Made by a program: the position numbers and the translations under genes. This document shows positions 6,165-12,056 of a stretch of DNA of 12,056 nt, piece by piece. Every line of letters starts with the position of its first letter. Position 1 is the stretch's first letter. The notes under the pieces are model-generated. The model saw nothing but the letters and a program-made list of their open reading frames with translations. It had not been told where the DNA came from and searched no databases. This DNA is from Cyanobacteria bacterium UBA5018 (GTDB lineage Bacteria > Cyanobacteriota > Cyanobacteriia > PCC-6307 > Cyanobiaceae): positions 8,595 to 20,650 of the forward strand of contig DGYA01000049.1 in NCBI GenBank assembly GCA_002396505.1. Direction: 5' to 3'.

Positions 6165-6209
6165 TCACGCGACAGCGTGGACTCCGCCCGACGGATTTTA
6201 ACGTTAAAC
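6122..6209 (+). other. attC: attC-like integron recombination site 1
   Basis: The left arm GCTTAACGCTCAAAATC (6122-6138) pairs with the right arm GATTTTAACGTTAAAC (6194-6209). The outer boxes fit R'' (RYYYAAC: GCTTAAC) and R' (GTTRRRY: GTTAAAC). The inner boxes pair with one extra C on the left, matching the extrahelical base of attC sites. Inside, CGCTG (6141-6145) can pair with CAGCG (6173-6177). At 88 bp the length is normal. TAACGCTCAAAATCAG (6125-6140) matches site 3 at 15 of 16 positions. The orientation implies plus-strand cassettes. Confidence 0.72.
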
Positions 6210-6472
6210 AACGAATGGACGACCCTCTCCAGCTGGGCTTTCGGACTACGAGGAGATCGACGCCAATAATAGGACGGGTCGCCAGCGCTGCATGGTTTAG
6301 ATGGAGGCCACGGTTCCCTGGGAGCTTTCCTGGCTTTGATCGAGCCTGTGTATCACAAGCCCTCCAGCAAAGGAGGTAGACCGCCCAAGAGGGCGGAGCC
6401 ACGCCCATACTTAAGCTACGCCAGATTGAGCCGGAGTTTCTGGATCGCATGTTCTCGACGGAGGTCGTTTGA
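6210..6472 (+). other. cassette leader without a complete gene
   Basis: No full gene. Two small hairpins lie back to back: CCTCC (6361-6365) with GGAGG (6372-6376), and CCGCCC (6381-6386) with GGGCGG (6391-6396). A 30-codon open stretch ends in TGA at 6470-6472, directly abutting the ATPase ATG. Its last residues read I-L-K-L-R-Q-I-E-P-E-F-L-D-R-M-F, which looks like the end of a lost upstream gene. Promoter boxes are not obvious. Confidence 0.4.
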
Positions 6473-7660
6473 ATGACTGCCATGACCCCACCCAACAGGA
6501 CCAACCGGATTCGCTCGGTAAGCATTGAAGGCTTTCGCAGCCTGAAGAACATTCAGAACCTGGAGCTGCCGCAACTGACGGTGCTCATTGGTGCCAATGG
6601 CGCGGGAAAATCCACCTTGATACGTTTTTTCGAGATGTTGAGCTGGATGCTCAAGTCTAAGAACCTTCAGGAGTTTGTGCTGCGCCACGGTGGTGGAGAC
6701 GACCAGTTCTTCATGGGTGCGCGGAAGACGCCGCGCATCCATGCCGAACTTTGCCTGGATACCGAAAAGGGTCAGAACGACTACCGGTTTGACCTGAACC
6801 ACCTGTCGGCAGGCGATACGGTCATGGTTATGAACGAGGCCTATCGTTACTCTGCAAACGGCATCCCTACTAAGGCAGACTGGACCCAAATTGATGCGGT
6901 TGGAAAGGAGTCCAGCCTCCTGGAGCAGAAGAACAAGACCGCCCAAACAATTGTTGCCCTCCTGCGGCAGTGCTCCACCTACCAGTTTCATGACACCTCG
7001 ATCAATGCGGCCATCCACAACCGCTGGGATGTAACCGAGTCGTTTCGCCTGCGCTCTGACGGCGGCAACCTCGCGGCGGTGCTGCTAGACCTTCGCAACA
7101 CCGACGGCAAGCGCTATGAGCTGATCGTTAGGCAGATTTGCCGGGTGCTGCCGACATTCAAGGACTTCGTTCTGGAAGAGGAGGCCGGCAAGGTATTACT
7201 GCGCTGGGTAGGCAGGCAAAGCGACAAGGTTTTCGGCTCGCATCTCACCTCGGATGGATCACTGCGCCTGTTTTGCTTGCTGACGCTGCTGAACCTGCCG
7301 CCCAAACGGTTGCCGGATGTGATGTTCTTCGACGAGCCCGAATTGGGCCTGCACCCACATGCCATCACCTTGGTGGCTGAGATGTTCAAGCGCTTGTCGA
7401 TGAAGCAGCAGATATTCATCGCTACCCAGTCGCCCTACCTGGTGGACTGTTTCGAGCTGGAAAATATCATCGTGGCCAACGCGAACGATGGCGAGACGGT
7501 GCTCCGCAATCTACCGCGCGCCCACTATCAGCGGTGGCTGGACGAGGACTATCAGCTCTCTGACATTTGGCTACAGCAAGCCACTGGTGGAGTTGCGTGG
7601 CTGGGCGACAACCAGCCGGTCAACAGGGACAGTGCGGTAGGTGGGGAACAGGCCAAATGA
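6473..7660 (+). CDS. AAA family ATPase (AAA_21, RecF/OLD-like)
   Basis: An ABC/RecF-type ATPase that probably senses or processes nucleic acid together with its TOPRIM-like partner. The 395 residues contain SVSIEGFRSLKNI (15-27), Walker A GANGAGKST (40-48), a signature-like SDGSLRL (260-266), Walker B VMFFDEPELGLHP (283-295, acids D287/E288) and IFIATQSPYLVD (314-325) as the last sensor motif. There is no coiled-coil insert of SMC length, so it belongs with single-gene AAA_21 proteins. The start at 6473 abuts an upstream TGA; M4 (6482) is an alternative. The gene overlaps the next ORF (AAATGATC), a sign of translational coupling. ATPase plus DUF4276/TOPRIM pairs occur in defence islands and resemble the AbiL, PARIS and OLD-type systems. 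The family is clear; the defence role is inferred. Confidence 0.88.
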   Translation: MTAMTPPNRTNRIRSVSIEGFRSLKNIQNLELPQLTVLIGANGAGKSTLIRFFEMLSWMLKSKNLQEFVLRHGGGDDQFFMGARKTPRIHAELCLDTEKGQNDYRFDLNHLSAGDTVMVMNEAYRYSANGIPTKADWTQIDAVGKESSLLEQKNKTAQTIVALLRQCSTYQFHDTSINAAIHNRWDVTESFRLRSDGGNLAAVLLDLRNTDGKRYELIVRQICRVLPTFKDFVLEEEAGKVLLRWVGRQSDKVFGSHLTSDGSLRLFCLLTLLNLPPKRLPDVMFFDEPELGLHPHAITLVAEMFKRLSMKQQIFIATQSPYLVDCFELENIIVANANDGETVLRNLPRAHYQRWLDEDYQLSDIWLQQATGGVAWLGDNQPVNRDSAVGGEQAK

Positions 7661-8325
7661 TCAGGGTCTGCATCATCTGTGAAGGGCTCACCGAGGTTGA
7701 GTTCGTCAACCACTGCCTAGAACCCTACCTGCGGCCCAGTGGCGTCAGCGCTTATGGCACTATTTTGAGCGCCAAGTCGGGAGGCCATCGTGGCGGGAAT
7801 GTGACTGTGGGCCGACTGGCCAAAAAGATCTCGCTCCACTACAGCGAAGCAGACAGGGTAACGACCTTGGTGGACTTCTATGGCTTTAAAGACCGGGCGG
7901 TGCGCAGCCGTACCGAACTGGAGGCCGCCATCCTTGCAGGTGTTGCACGTTCCACCACTAAGTACGACCCGCGCTTCGTATTGCCCTATGTACAGATGCA
8001 CGAATTCGAGGGGCTACTCTTCACCGACCCTAAAGCATTTGAGTTGGTAAAGGATGGCTGGAATCACCGCACAAAGCGAGCATTAGAAGCTGTAAACCAA
8101 GCATTTACGAGCCCGGAAGAAATCAACGACAGCCCAGAGACCGCGCCTTCCAAGCGCATCATGCGCATCTTCGAAGGGGCTTATTCCAAGACGGTGCATG
8201 GTCCACTAATCGCCGAATCCAATGGATGCTTAGCTTTTTTGAGAGCTGAGACCTGGACGCAATCAAGGTTGAGAGGATCAGCCGTTGGCCGGCCTGCTAA
8301 TCGGCGTTCAGGCCCCATAGTATGA
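7657..8325 (+). CDS. DUF4276 TOPRIM-like protein, C-terminus possibly disrupted
   Basis: Probable nuclease or toprim partner of the ATPase. From the ATG at 7657 it is 222 aa; a longer frame starts at 7567, but DUF4276 proteins begin right at the first strand, here MIRVCIICEGLTEVEFVNH. E9 in the CEGLTE motif is the expected TOPRIM acid. TTLVDFYGFKDR (69-80) gives the second acidic strand (D73), and QMHEFEGLLF (113-122) is the DUF4276 hallmark. HGPLIAES (181-188) is also typical. After that, family members usually continue with a helix of the IGL-x-x-I-R type, whereas this one ends in an Arg-rich tail of ~30 residues. The +1 frame there reads D-L-D-A-I-K, which suggests a small insertion or frameshift near the T6 run at 8236-8241. 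The catalytic core seems intact. The ATG overlaps the ATPase stop. Confidence 0.85.
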   Translation: MIRVCIICEGLTEVEFVNHCLEPYLRPSGVSAYGTILSAKSGGHRGGNVTVGRLAKKISLHYSEADRVTTLVDFYGFKDRAVRSRTELEAAILAGVARSTTKYDPRFVLPYVQMHEFEGLLFTDPKAFELVKDGWNHRTKRALEAVNQAFTSPEEINDSPETAPSKRIMRIFEGAYSKTVHGPLIAESNGCLAFLRAETWTQSRLRGSAVGRPANRRSGPIV

Positions 8326-8346
8326 TCAGCTCTTGGAGGGTGTGGA

Positions 8347-8853
8347 GTGGTTCAGCCCGGTCAGGTCATGGGGACACGCGGCCCAGGCGGTGACCGGGAT
8401 TATGCGTTGTACGCAATGCTGATCAGCCCTAATGGGATGAGATCGCTGTTCATTGCTGATCGATTGCCAACACTGAAGGAGGTGAACATAGCCTTTGCTC
8501 ATGTATGGCAGGGGCTTGGGCATGAGCAGGGCTATTTGCTTGCAGAACTGGTCGATCCGGTCTTCCTGGTTAAGAGCACCGGTGCTCGCCTGCTGGATCG
8601 CCTGTTTGATGCGATTGAGCCCTGGCTTGATGGTGGTGCAGATCCAATGGTGGCGTTGGGGGAGATTCTGCTGGCCGAGGAGGCCTGCAGCGTGACATTG
8701 GAGCTGGAAGGCGGTATTGATCTGAACTGGCGCCGCCTGAGTGCAGAAGGTTTCCAGCCCGCTTTCCGGCGCATTGGTAGCCAGGAGCCTTACCACCCGC
8801 GCCAGGCGCTGAAACGCCTGCTGCGGAAGAGTGATGCCAAAGGGTTCCGCTGA
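8347..8853 (+). CDS. unrecognised 168-aa protein, third gene of the cassette
   Basis: I do not recognise the family. The protein is soluble and acidic in the middle, with GDRDYALYAMLISPNGMRSL near the start, an amphipathic stretch LLDRLFDAIEPWL, LLAEEACSVTLELEGGIDL, and a basic C-terminal tail (RQALKRLLRKSDAKGFR) that could touch nucleic acid. A GGAGGG (8335-8340) six bases before the GTG at 8347 is a good ribosome site and supports this start over ATG at 8368. It begins 21 bases after the DUF4276 gene on the same strand, so all three are likely one operon. Its TGA is followed two bases later by the attC-like site, the normal cassette arrangement. No role is claimed beyond being linked to the ATPase pair. 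Confidence 0.72.
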   Translation: MVQPGQVMGTRGPGGDRDYALYAMLISPNGMRSLFIADRLPTLKEVNIAFAHVWQGLGHEQGYLLAELVDPVFLVKSTGARLLDRLFDAIEPWLDGGADPMVALGEILLAEEACSVTLELEGGIDLNWRRLSAEGFQPAFRRIGSQEPYHPRQALKRLLRKSDAKGFR

Positions 8854-8855
8854 TG

Positions 8856-8942
8856 TACTGACGCCCCAGATCAGAAGCGGGTAGGGACGCATCGCATTGA
8901 TAGACAACCCCTGCTCCCGTCTTCTGCATCTGGATGTTAGCC
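8856..8942 (+). other. attC: attC-like integron recombination site 2
   Basis: CCAGATCAGAAGCGGG (8865-8880) pairs with CCCGTCTTCTGCATCTGG (8916-8933), leaving two single-base bulges. The outer right box is GTTAGCC (8936-8942), close to GTTRRRY. The outer left box TACTGAC is degenerate. CCCGTCTTCTGCAT is identical in site 3 (9938-9951). The reverse complement of the right arm starts GGCTAAC, the same as the left box of site 3. It follows the stop codon at 8853 directly. Confidence 0.7.
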
Positions 8943-9000
8943 AAGCACAGCCTTCCCAAGATCTGGATGATGTTGCGTATTGTCAACTACTCAAGCCAAT

Positions 9001-9026
9001 ACAATTCTAGTTTGATATAGAATTGT
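9001..9026. promoter_or_regulatory. perfect 9-bp inverted repeat upstream of the cassette B gene
   Basis: ACAATTCTA (9001-9009) and TAGAATTGT (9018-9026) are exact inverses around GTTTGATA. The second arm contains a -10-like TAGAAT, and TTTTA follows it. It could be an operator at the cassette promoter, or a weak AT-rich terminator of the preceding cassette. Confidence 0.4.
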
Positions 9027-9049
9027 TTTAATTCGGACTTTTAGTGCAG

Positions 9050-9823
9050 ATGGAGCTCTGGTTCACGCAGGCTTGGCTGGTAGCCTCAGGATTAATCAGC
9101 CTTTTTCTCGATCCCAAGAATCGCAAATCTTGGTGGGCAAAACCTACACTTGTCTTACTTATCATATTACCTGCAGGCTTAGCAATAACTTTTGGACAAC
9201 AAAGAGCTGAGAGTGCGAGACAACAAGCTTTGCGGGCAGAGGAACAACATAGAAAAGATCAGCTGGAAATTGCGACACTGCAGAGACAGGTCCGAGACGT
9301 AGACGACAATGTCAGAGATGCTGTAACAGGAATCAAAACTATACTGCTTGGATTTGGCTTCACTCCCGAAACAGCAGCAGCAGCCACTGAAGAACAAATC
9401 GAAATAAGTCAAAAAGCAAATACCCTAGTTAAGACCGCAATCGAGACGAGTGACGCTTCAAGCAAATCGGAAAGACAAAGGATTACTGTTCAATATTTTC
9501 CTAAAGACGTGGATCCAGTCGTCATAAGAAACACCCTCTCATCTCTAGGCTTCACCTTCAGAGAAGGAACTGCGCAGCAGCGAGGAGCTACGAATGCCAT
9601 TTGGTTTGGACAAGACGTACCATTATCTGATGTGAAGCTTGTAGCGCTTACGCTAGTAAGAGCTGGAGTAGACCTGAAAACAATTAGGCCTTTTCGCAAG
9701 AGTCATCCAGTTCCAGACAGGAATTTTCTAATACAAGTAGGAACCGATGCGGAGTTCTCAGGGAAGACTTCGATTGGCGTTTCGGAAATAGCTAATGCAA
9801 CAGCATTCACTAGGCCTGACTAG
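9050..9823 (+). CDS. two-TM coiled-coil membrane protein with C-terminal SPOR-like domain
   Basis: No named family recognised. From the ATG at 9050 (257 aa; GTG at 9044 is possible) there are two hydrophobic segments, residues ~6-20 (AWLVASGLISLFL) and ~33-48 (LVLLIILPAGLAITFG). Next comes a Gln/Glu/Arg-rich coiled coil (52-92), then a hinge and a beta-alpha domain: ITVQYFPKDVDPVVIRNTL (145-163), GFTF, NAIWFGQDVP and DVKLVALTLVRAGVDLK, ending TIRPF. Two copies of a beta-alpha unit of this sort recall SPOR- or LytR-C-like peptidoglycan- or ligand-binding modules. The layout is that of an envelope sensor or scaffold. It is the only gene of its cassette and has no clear ribosome site. Confidence 0.78.
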   Translation: MELWFTQAWLVASGLISLFLDPKNRKSWWAKPTLVLLIILPAGLAITFGQQRAESARQQALRAEEQHRKDQLEIATLQRQVRDVDDNVRDAVTGIKTILLGFGFTPETAAAATEEQIEISQKANTLVKTAIETSDASSKSERQRITVQYFPKDVDPVVIRNTLSSLGFTFREGTAQQRGATNAIWFGQDVPLSDVKLVALTLVRAGVDLKTIRPFRKSHPVPDRNFLIQVGTDAEFSGKTSIGVSEIANATAFTRPD

Positions 9824-9879
9824 TATTGATTTGCTTCCCATAATGAAAGTGACTGACCGATTACCCAACGATTGAATTC

Positions 9880-9964
9880 GGCTAACGCTCAAGATCAGAA
9901 GCGAACAGTGGATCGGGCACTGAAAGTAGCGTACGCGCCCGTCTTCTGCATGTTGATGTTGGGC
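9880..9964 (+). other. attC: attC-like integron recombination site 3
   Basis: The left arm GGCTAACGCTCAAGATCAG (9880-9898) faces the right arm CTTCTGCATGTTGATGTTGGGC, whose last seven bases GTTGGGC (9958-9964) fit GTTRRRY. The reverse complement of the right arm reads GCCCAACATCAACATGCAG, so the outer and inner boxes pair with a few mismatches and bulges. Loop elements CAGTG (9906-9910) and CACTG (9918-9922) form a smaller stem. The left arm is nearly the same as site 1 and the right arm nearly the same as site 2. Confidence 0.72.
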
Positions 9965-10133
9965 GCACCGAAACTTTAGTGTTGGCCATAGGGGGTCTTA
10001 CTCTGACCAAGACCCATGCTGTCAGCACTTCCAGGCGGCTCAGGACAGGTTTTTGGCGGCCCTGCTGGGCATGCAAGCAACTGCAGGCAGAGCCAGATGG
10101 GATGCTCTACGGGAGGTTCTAAAACTTGTGCCC
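9965..10133. other. short non-coding stretch after site 3
   Basis: No gene, promoter pair or clear hairpin terminator was found between attC-like site 3 and the stop codon of the pentapeptide gene. The pentapeptide genes read toward this site, so they would be opposite to the cassette direction if they belong to the array. Confidence 0.4.
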
Positions 10134-11474
10134 TCACTTCGCCGTTATTCTTGGTGACAGCACGTGAGACTGTTGACGCGGTACAGACTCTTCAGCTTCT
10201 TTTGAATCAACAGGACAATTTAGTGGTTTGCGATCGGCGGTCGGCCAACCTGTCGCAGACAGCCAGTAGCCGGCGGATTCGATCGCCCTGTCCTCGATCC
10301 ATGCAGGGAGATCCTTATCGGGAGTGCAGAGGAACATATCCTTGTAGGATGGCTTTAGATTAGTTACAATCGTGCTCCAGAGAAAGTTGAGACGCAGGGG
10401 CAGAGTTTCGTCACGTAGGTCATGCTGCACCCACAGACAAGGCAAATACGTAATAAGTTTAACTGGGGTCTTCGAATTTGTTATCGGTTTGGCTGGGGCC
10501 TTGCATTTGATCTCGTTGAGCCTGGAATAGTCAAGATCGACCTTGTTGGGGTTGATGTTCACGAACAGCCCCATCAGATTAGCGCGCTCGAATTGAGTGA
10601 ACCTGAACGGGCCCTTGAGAAGCGCGACTCGGTCCAAGCGCGCGTCGGCGAAGCTGATGCCATTGAAGCTCGCCTTCATAGACTGATTGCTGGACGGTAT
10701 GCCACTAGTTGCCGGCCGATTAATGAAAGCCACGCAGGTGAGCCCCGCTTTCTTGAAGTTGGCTCCGCTCATGTCGCCGACCAAAACCAGAAGTTGTTCA
10801 CAATTTTCCATGTTCAGATCTCGACGACCCTTATACCCACGGATCTGGGCTTCAGAGAAGTCGGCCCCGACGAAGCTACCCTCCAAGCAGATGATCTTGT
10901 TCAGCGGCAGGGTCCCGAAAAAGGGTGATTTAGCGTCATTGACTTCGGCCCAATCTTCCTTGCTGCACTGAGGTCTCCTAGTTGAGATGTGACCCTCGCA
11001 GTTACTATAGTCGAACCTGGCATTCATCAGCTTGGCGCCACTGAAGTCGACACGGGTGAGATCAGAACAGCTGAAATTAGCATTGACTAGTCTTGCACCT
11101 GCAAGGTTAACATTCTCAATGCTCATATTACCAAGATTGGAGGAGGACAGATTAAGGCCCGAGAGGTTCATGCTCTCCAGGGTCAGATAGTCCTTCAGAT
11201 GTTTCATAAGATCTTTGCGTGGATCAGATCCTTCGGACTTCTCTTCATAGCTGATACCTCTCAGGGCCTCTGAATTGCTGGCCAGGATCCAATGGAGAAC
11301 GCTGGTGTCCTGCTGACGGAAGGCCGGCCAGGCACCGCGTCCGTTGATCCATCCGAAGATTACGAGGACCACCAGAGGCAGCGTTAAGCGCCATAGCACC
11401 GAGGCAATACTGGAGCCTGGTACGCTCGGGGGAGCGAGATCGCTATCGGTATCGGTATCGGGATCGATCGTCAT
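10134..11474 (-). CDS. membrane-anchored pentapeptide-repeat protein
   Basis: The 446-aa protein starts with a short acidic tail (DPDTDTDSD, from a tandem ATCGGT-like DNA repeat at 11447-11466). One TM segment follows (residues ~25-42, VLWRLTLPLVVLVIFGW). From ~97 to 158 runs a clear A(D/N)LXX series: SMNLSGLNLSSSNLGNMSIE, VNLAGARLVNANFSCSDL, VDFSGAKLMNARFDYS. More repeats appear around 200-210, 233-240 and 270-310 (FADARLDRVALL, FTQFERANLMGLFV), between Cys-containing inserts. The repeats should form a right-handed beta-helix outside or along the membrane. Such proteins are abundant in cyanobacteria and most have no known task. The ATG overlaps the stop of the upstream pentapeptide gene (ATGA), so the two form an operon. 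The C-terminal ~100 residues lack repeats. Confidence 0.85.
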   Translation of the reverse strand: MTIDPDTDTDSDLAPPSVPGSSIASVLWRLTLPLVVLVIFGWINGRGAWPAFRQQDTSVLHWILASNSEALRGISYEEKSEGSDPRKDLMKHLKDYLTLESMNLSGLNLSSSNLGNMSIENVNLAGARLVNANFSCSDLTRVDFSGAKLMNARFDYSNCEGHISTRRPQCSKEDWAEVNDAKSPFFGTLPLNKIICLEGSFVGADFSEAQIRGYKGRRDLNMENCEQLLVLVGDMSGANFKKAGLTCVAFINRPATSGIPSSNQSMKASFNGISFADARLDRVALLKGPFRFTQFERANLMGLFVNINPNKVDLDYSRLNEIKCKAPAKPITNSKTPVKLITYLPCLWVQHDLRDETLPLRLNFLWSTIVTNLKPSYKDMFLCTPDKDLPAWIEDRAIESAGYWLSATGWPTADRKPLNCPVDSKEAEESVPRQQSHVLSPRITAK

Positions 11475-12056
11475 GGAATCGACTGACGATTATCACTGGC
11501 GAACAATAGCTCTGGGCTGTAGGGAACCAGCCAGAAGAGCACACGGCTGGGGCGGAGAGGAAACGGAGCCAGCAACAACGGCAGGAGCAGCTTCTGAGCG
11601 AGCCGCGATGGGGGGCTCTGGTTGCTGGCTGGGCTGAGGTCCATGTTGCGGCCGCTCAGCAGAAGCAAGTCATCGACATAGTCGCCCAGTTCGATGGGCA
11701 AGACATACTGTGCACCACGGAACGTAAGACGCTCCACGGAGCTTCCCTTAAAAACCATTCGGGGGATGCTGGCGCCGGTGAAATTGACATTGTTGAGCAC
11801 ACAGTCCTCGAAGCGAGCTCCATCAAGTTTTGCCCCAGTGAAGTTAACATCATTGAGTTGTACGTACTTGAAGACGGCACCACTTAAATCGGCATTGGTA
11901 AAATCGATATTATTCAAGCGGAAGTTCTTGATGATCGTACTCTTAAAATTGCCGTAGGCCCAGTTTCGATTGCGGATCAGATCGCTGCGTCGCTTGTATC
12001 CGGAGTAAGAGCGATTGCTGCATTTGGCACCAGCCTGGGCAAAGAGGGAGGAGGAG
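11471..12056 (-). CDS. pentapeptide-repeat protein (C-terminal part, runs off right edge)
   Basis: The frame is open to the window edge, giving 194 residues of which the N-terminus is missing. The visible start (SSSLFAQAGAKCSNRSYSGY) could follow a signal peptide cleaved after FAQA, or be mid-protein. The region ~40-115 is a run of pentapeptides: FRLNNIDFTNADLSGAVFKY, VQLNDVNFTGAKLDGARFED, VLNNVNFTGASIPRMVFKGS. A linker and a hydrophobic C-terminal stretch (KLLLPLLLAPF and VLFWLVPY, ~155-180) follow and may be a membrane hairpin. Its stop overlaps the start of the 446-aa pentapeptide gene by four bases, so the products are probably made together and may stack or pair. Confidence 0.8.
   Translation of the reverse strand, partial: SSSLFAQAGAKCSNRSYSGYKRRSDLIRNRNWAYGNFKSTIIKNFRLNNIDFTNADLSGAVFKYVQLNDVNFTGAKLDGARFEDCVLNNVNFTGASIPRMVFKGSSVERLTFRGAQYVLPIELGDYVDDLLLLSGRNMDLSPASNQSPPSRLAQKLLLPLLLAPFPLRPSRVLFWLVPYSPELLFASDNRQSIP

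Larger units (their letters stand above)
6204..8936 (+). mobile_element. putative integron cassette A (ATPase, DUF4276, 168-aa protein)
   Basis: Bounded by the cleavage points expected within the R' boxes of attC-like sites 1 and 2 (G|TT at 6203/6204 and 8936/8937). It holds three plus-strand genes in a row, with its own attC starting two bases after the last stop codon, as is usual for cassettes. At about 2.7 kb it is large for a cassette, and I could not find another attC inside it. An internal site that has been lost is possible. Confidence 0.6.
8937..9958 (+). mobile_element. putative integron cassette B (membrane coiled-coil protein)
   Basis: Bounded by the expected cut points in sites 2 and 3, about 1.0 kb, with one plus-strand gene and its own attC 56 bases after the stop. 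It is visibly more AT-rich than cassette A, the kind of compositional jump seen between cassettes of different origin. Confidence 0.62.

Noticed and set aside
6124..6552. Minus-strand 142-codon open frame
   Set aside because: It runs across the attC-like site and antisense to the ATPase start; no domain is visible.
11447..11466. Tandem ATCGGT-like repeat at the start of the 446-aa gene
   Set aside because: It only encodes a short acidic Asp/Thr tail; too few units to claim a variable tract.
1..12056. CRISPR array, tRNA or rRNA genes, integron integrase
   Set aside because: No spaced direct repeats, cloverleaf or rRNA sequence, and no tyrosine recombinase frame were seen.

Overview
The window looks like a cyanobacterial, probably picocyanobacterial (Synechococcus/Cyanobium-like), accessory region. 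The hints are a small cupin of a type I associate with that group, long pentapeptide-repeat proteins, one perfect HIP1-type palindrome (GGCGATCGCC, 2786-2795) and a generally GC-rich composition. No rRNA, tRNA or housekeeping gene is present, so the assignment is inferential.

Left part (1-3330). On the minus strand lie an arylsulfatase (N-terminal part, running off the left edge), a broken duplicate piece of a formylglycine-generating enzyme (FGE), an intact exported FGE, and a small cupin. FGE converts the cysteine of the sulfatase CxPxR motif into formylglycine, so the sulfatase and FGE form a working pair. A vapBC toxin-antitoxin module sits on the plus strand between the FGE gene and its broken duplicate.

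Middle-left (3330-4365). An orphan ribbon-helix-helix antitoxin is followed by a toxin cut off after its first ~12 PIN residues. Two copies of a ~30-bp imperfect palindrome, inverted relative to each other, lie at 3340-3369 and 4289-4319 and bracket this ~980-bp segment. The rest of the segment is decayed or non-coding.

Centre (4366-9964). A minus-strand overlapping pair encodes a DUF4365 nuclease-like protein and an unrecognised 388-aa protein. Then comes a plus-strand stretch punctuated by three related attC-like integron recombination sites (6122-6209, 8856-8942, 9880-9964). They define two cassettes. The first (about 2.7 kb) carries an AAA ATPase, a DUF4276/TOPRIM-like protein and an unrecognised 168-aa protein. 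The ATPase-TOPRIM pair resembles OLD-like anti-phage systems. The second (about 1.0 kb) carries a two-TM, coiled-coil membrane protein. No integrase is in view, so the sites look like part of a larger array or an integrase-less cassette cluster.

Right part (9965-12056). Two overlapping minus-strand pentapeptide-repeat genes form an operon. The upstream one runs off the right edge.

The most notable signal is the attC-like series with a candidate multi-gene defence operon in one cassette. The attC calls come from manual reading of conserved arms and base pairing, not from a covariance-model search.
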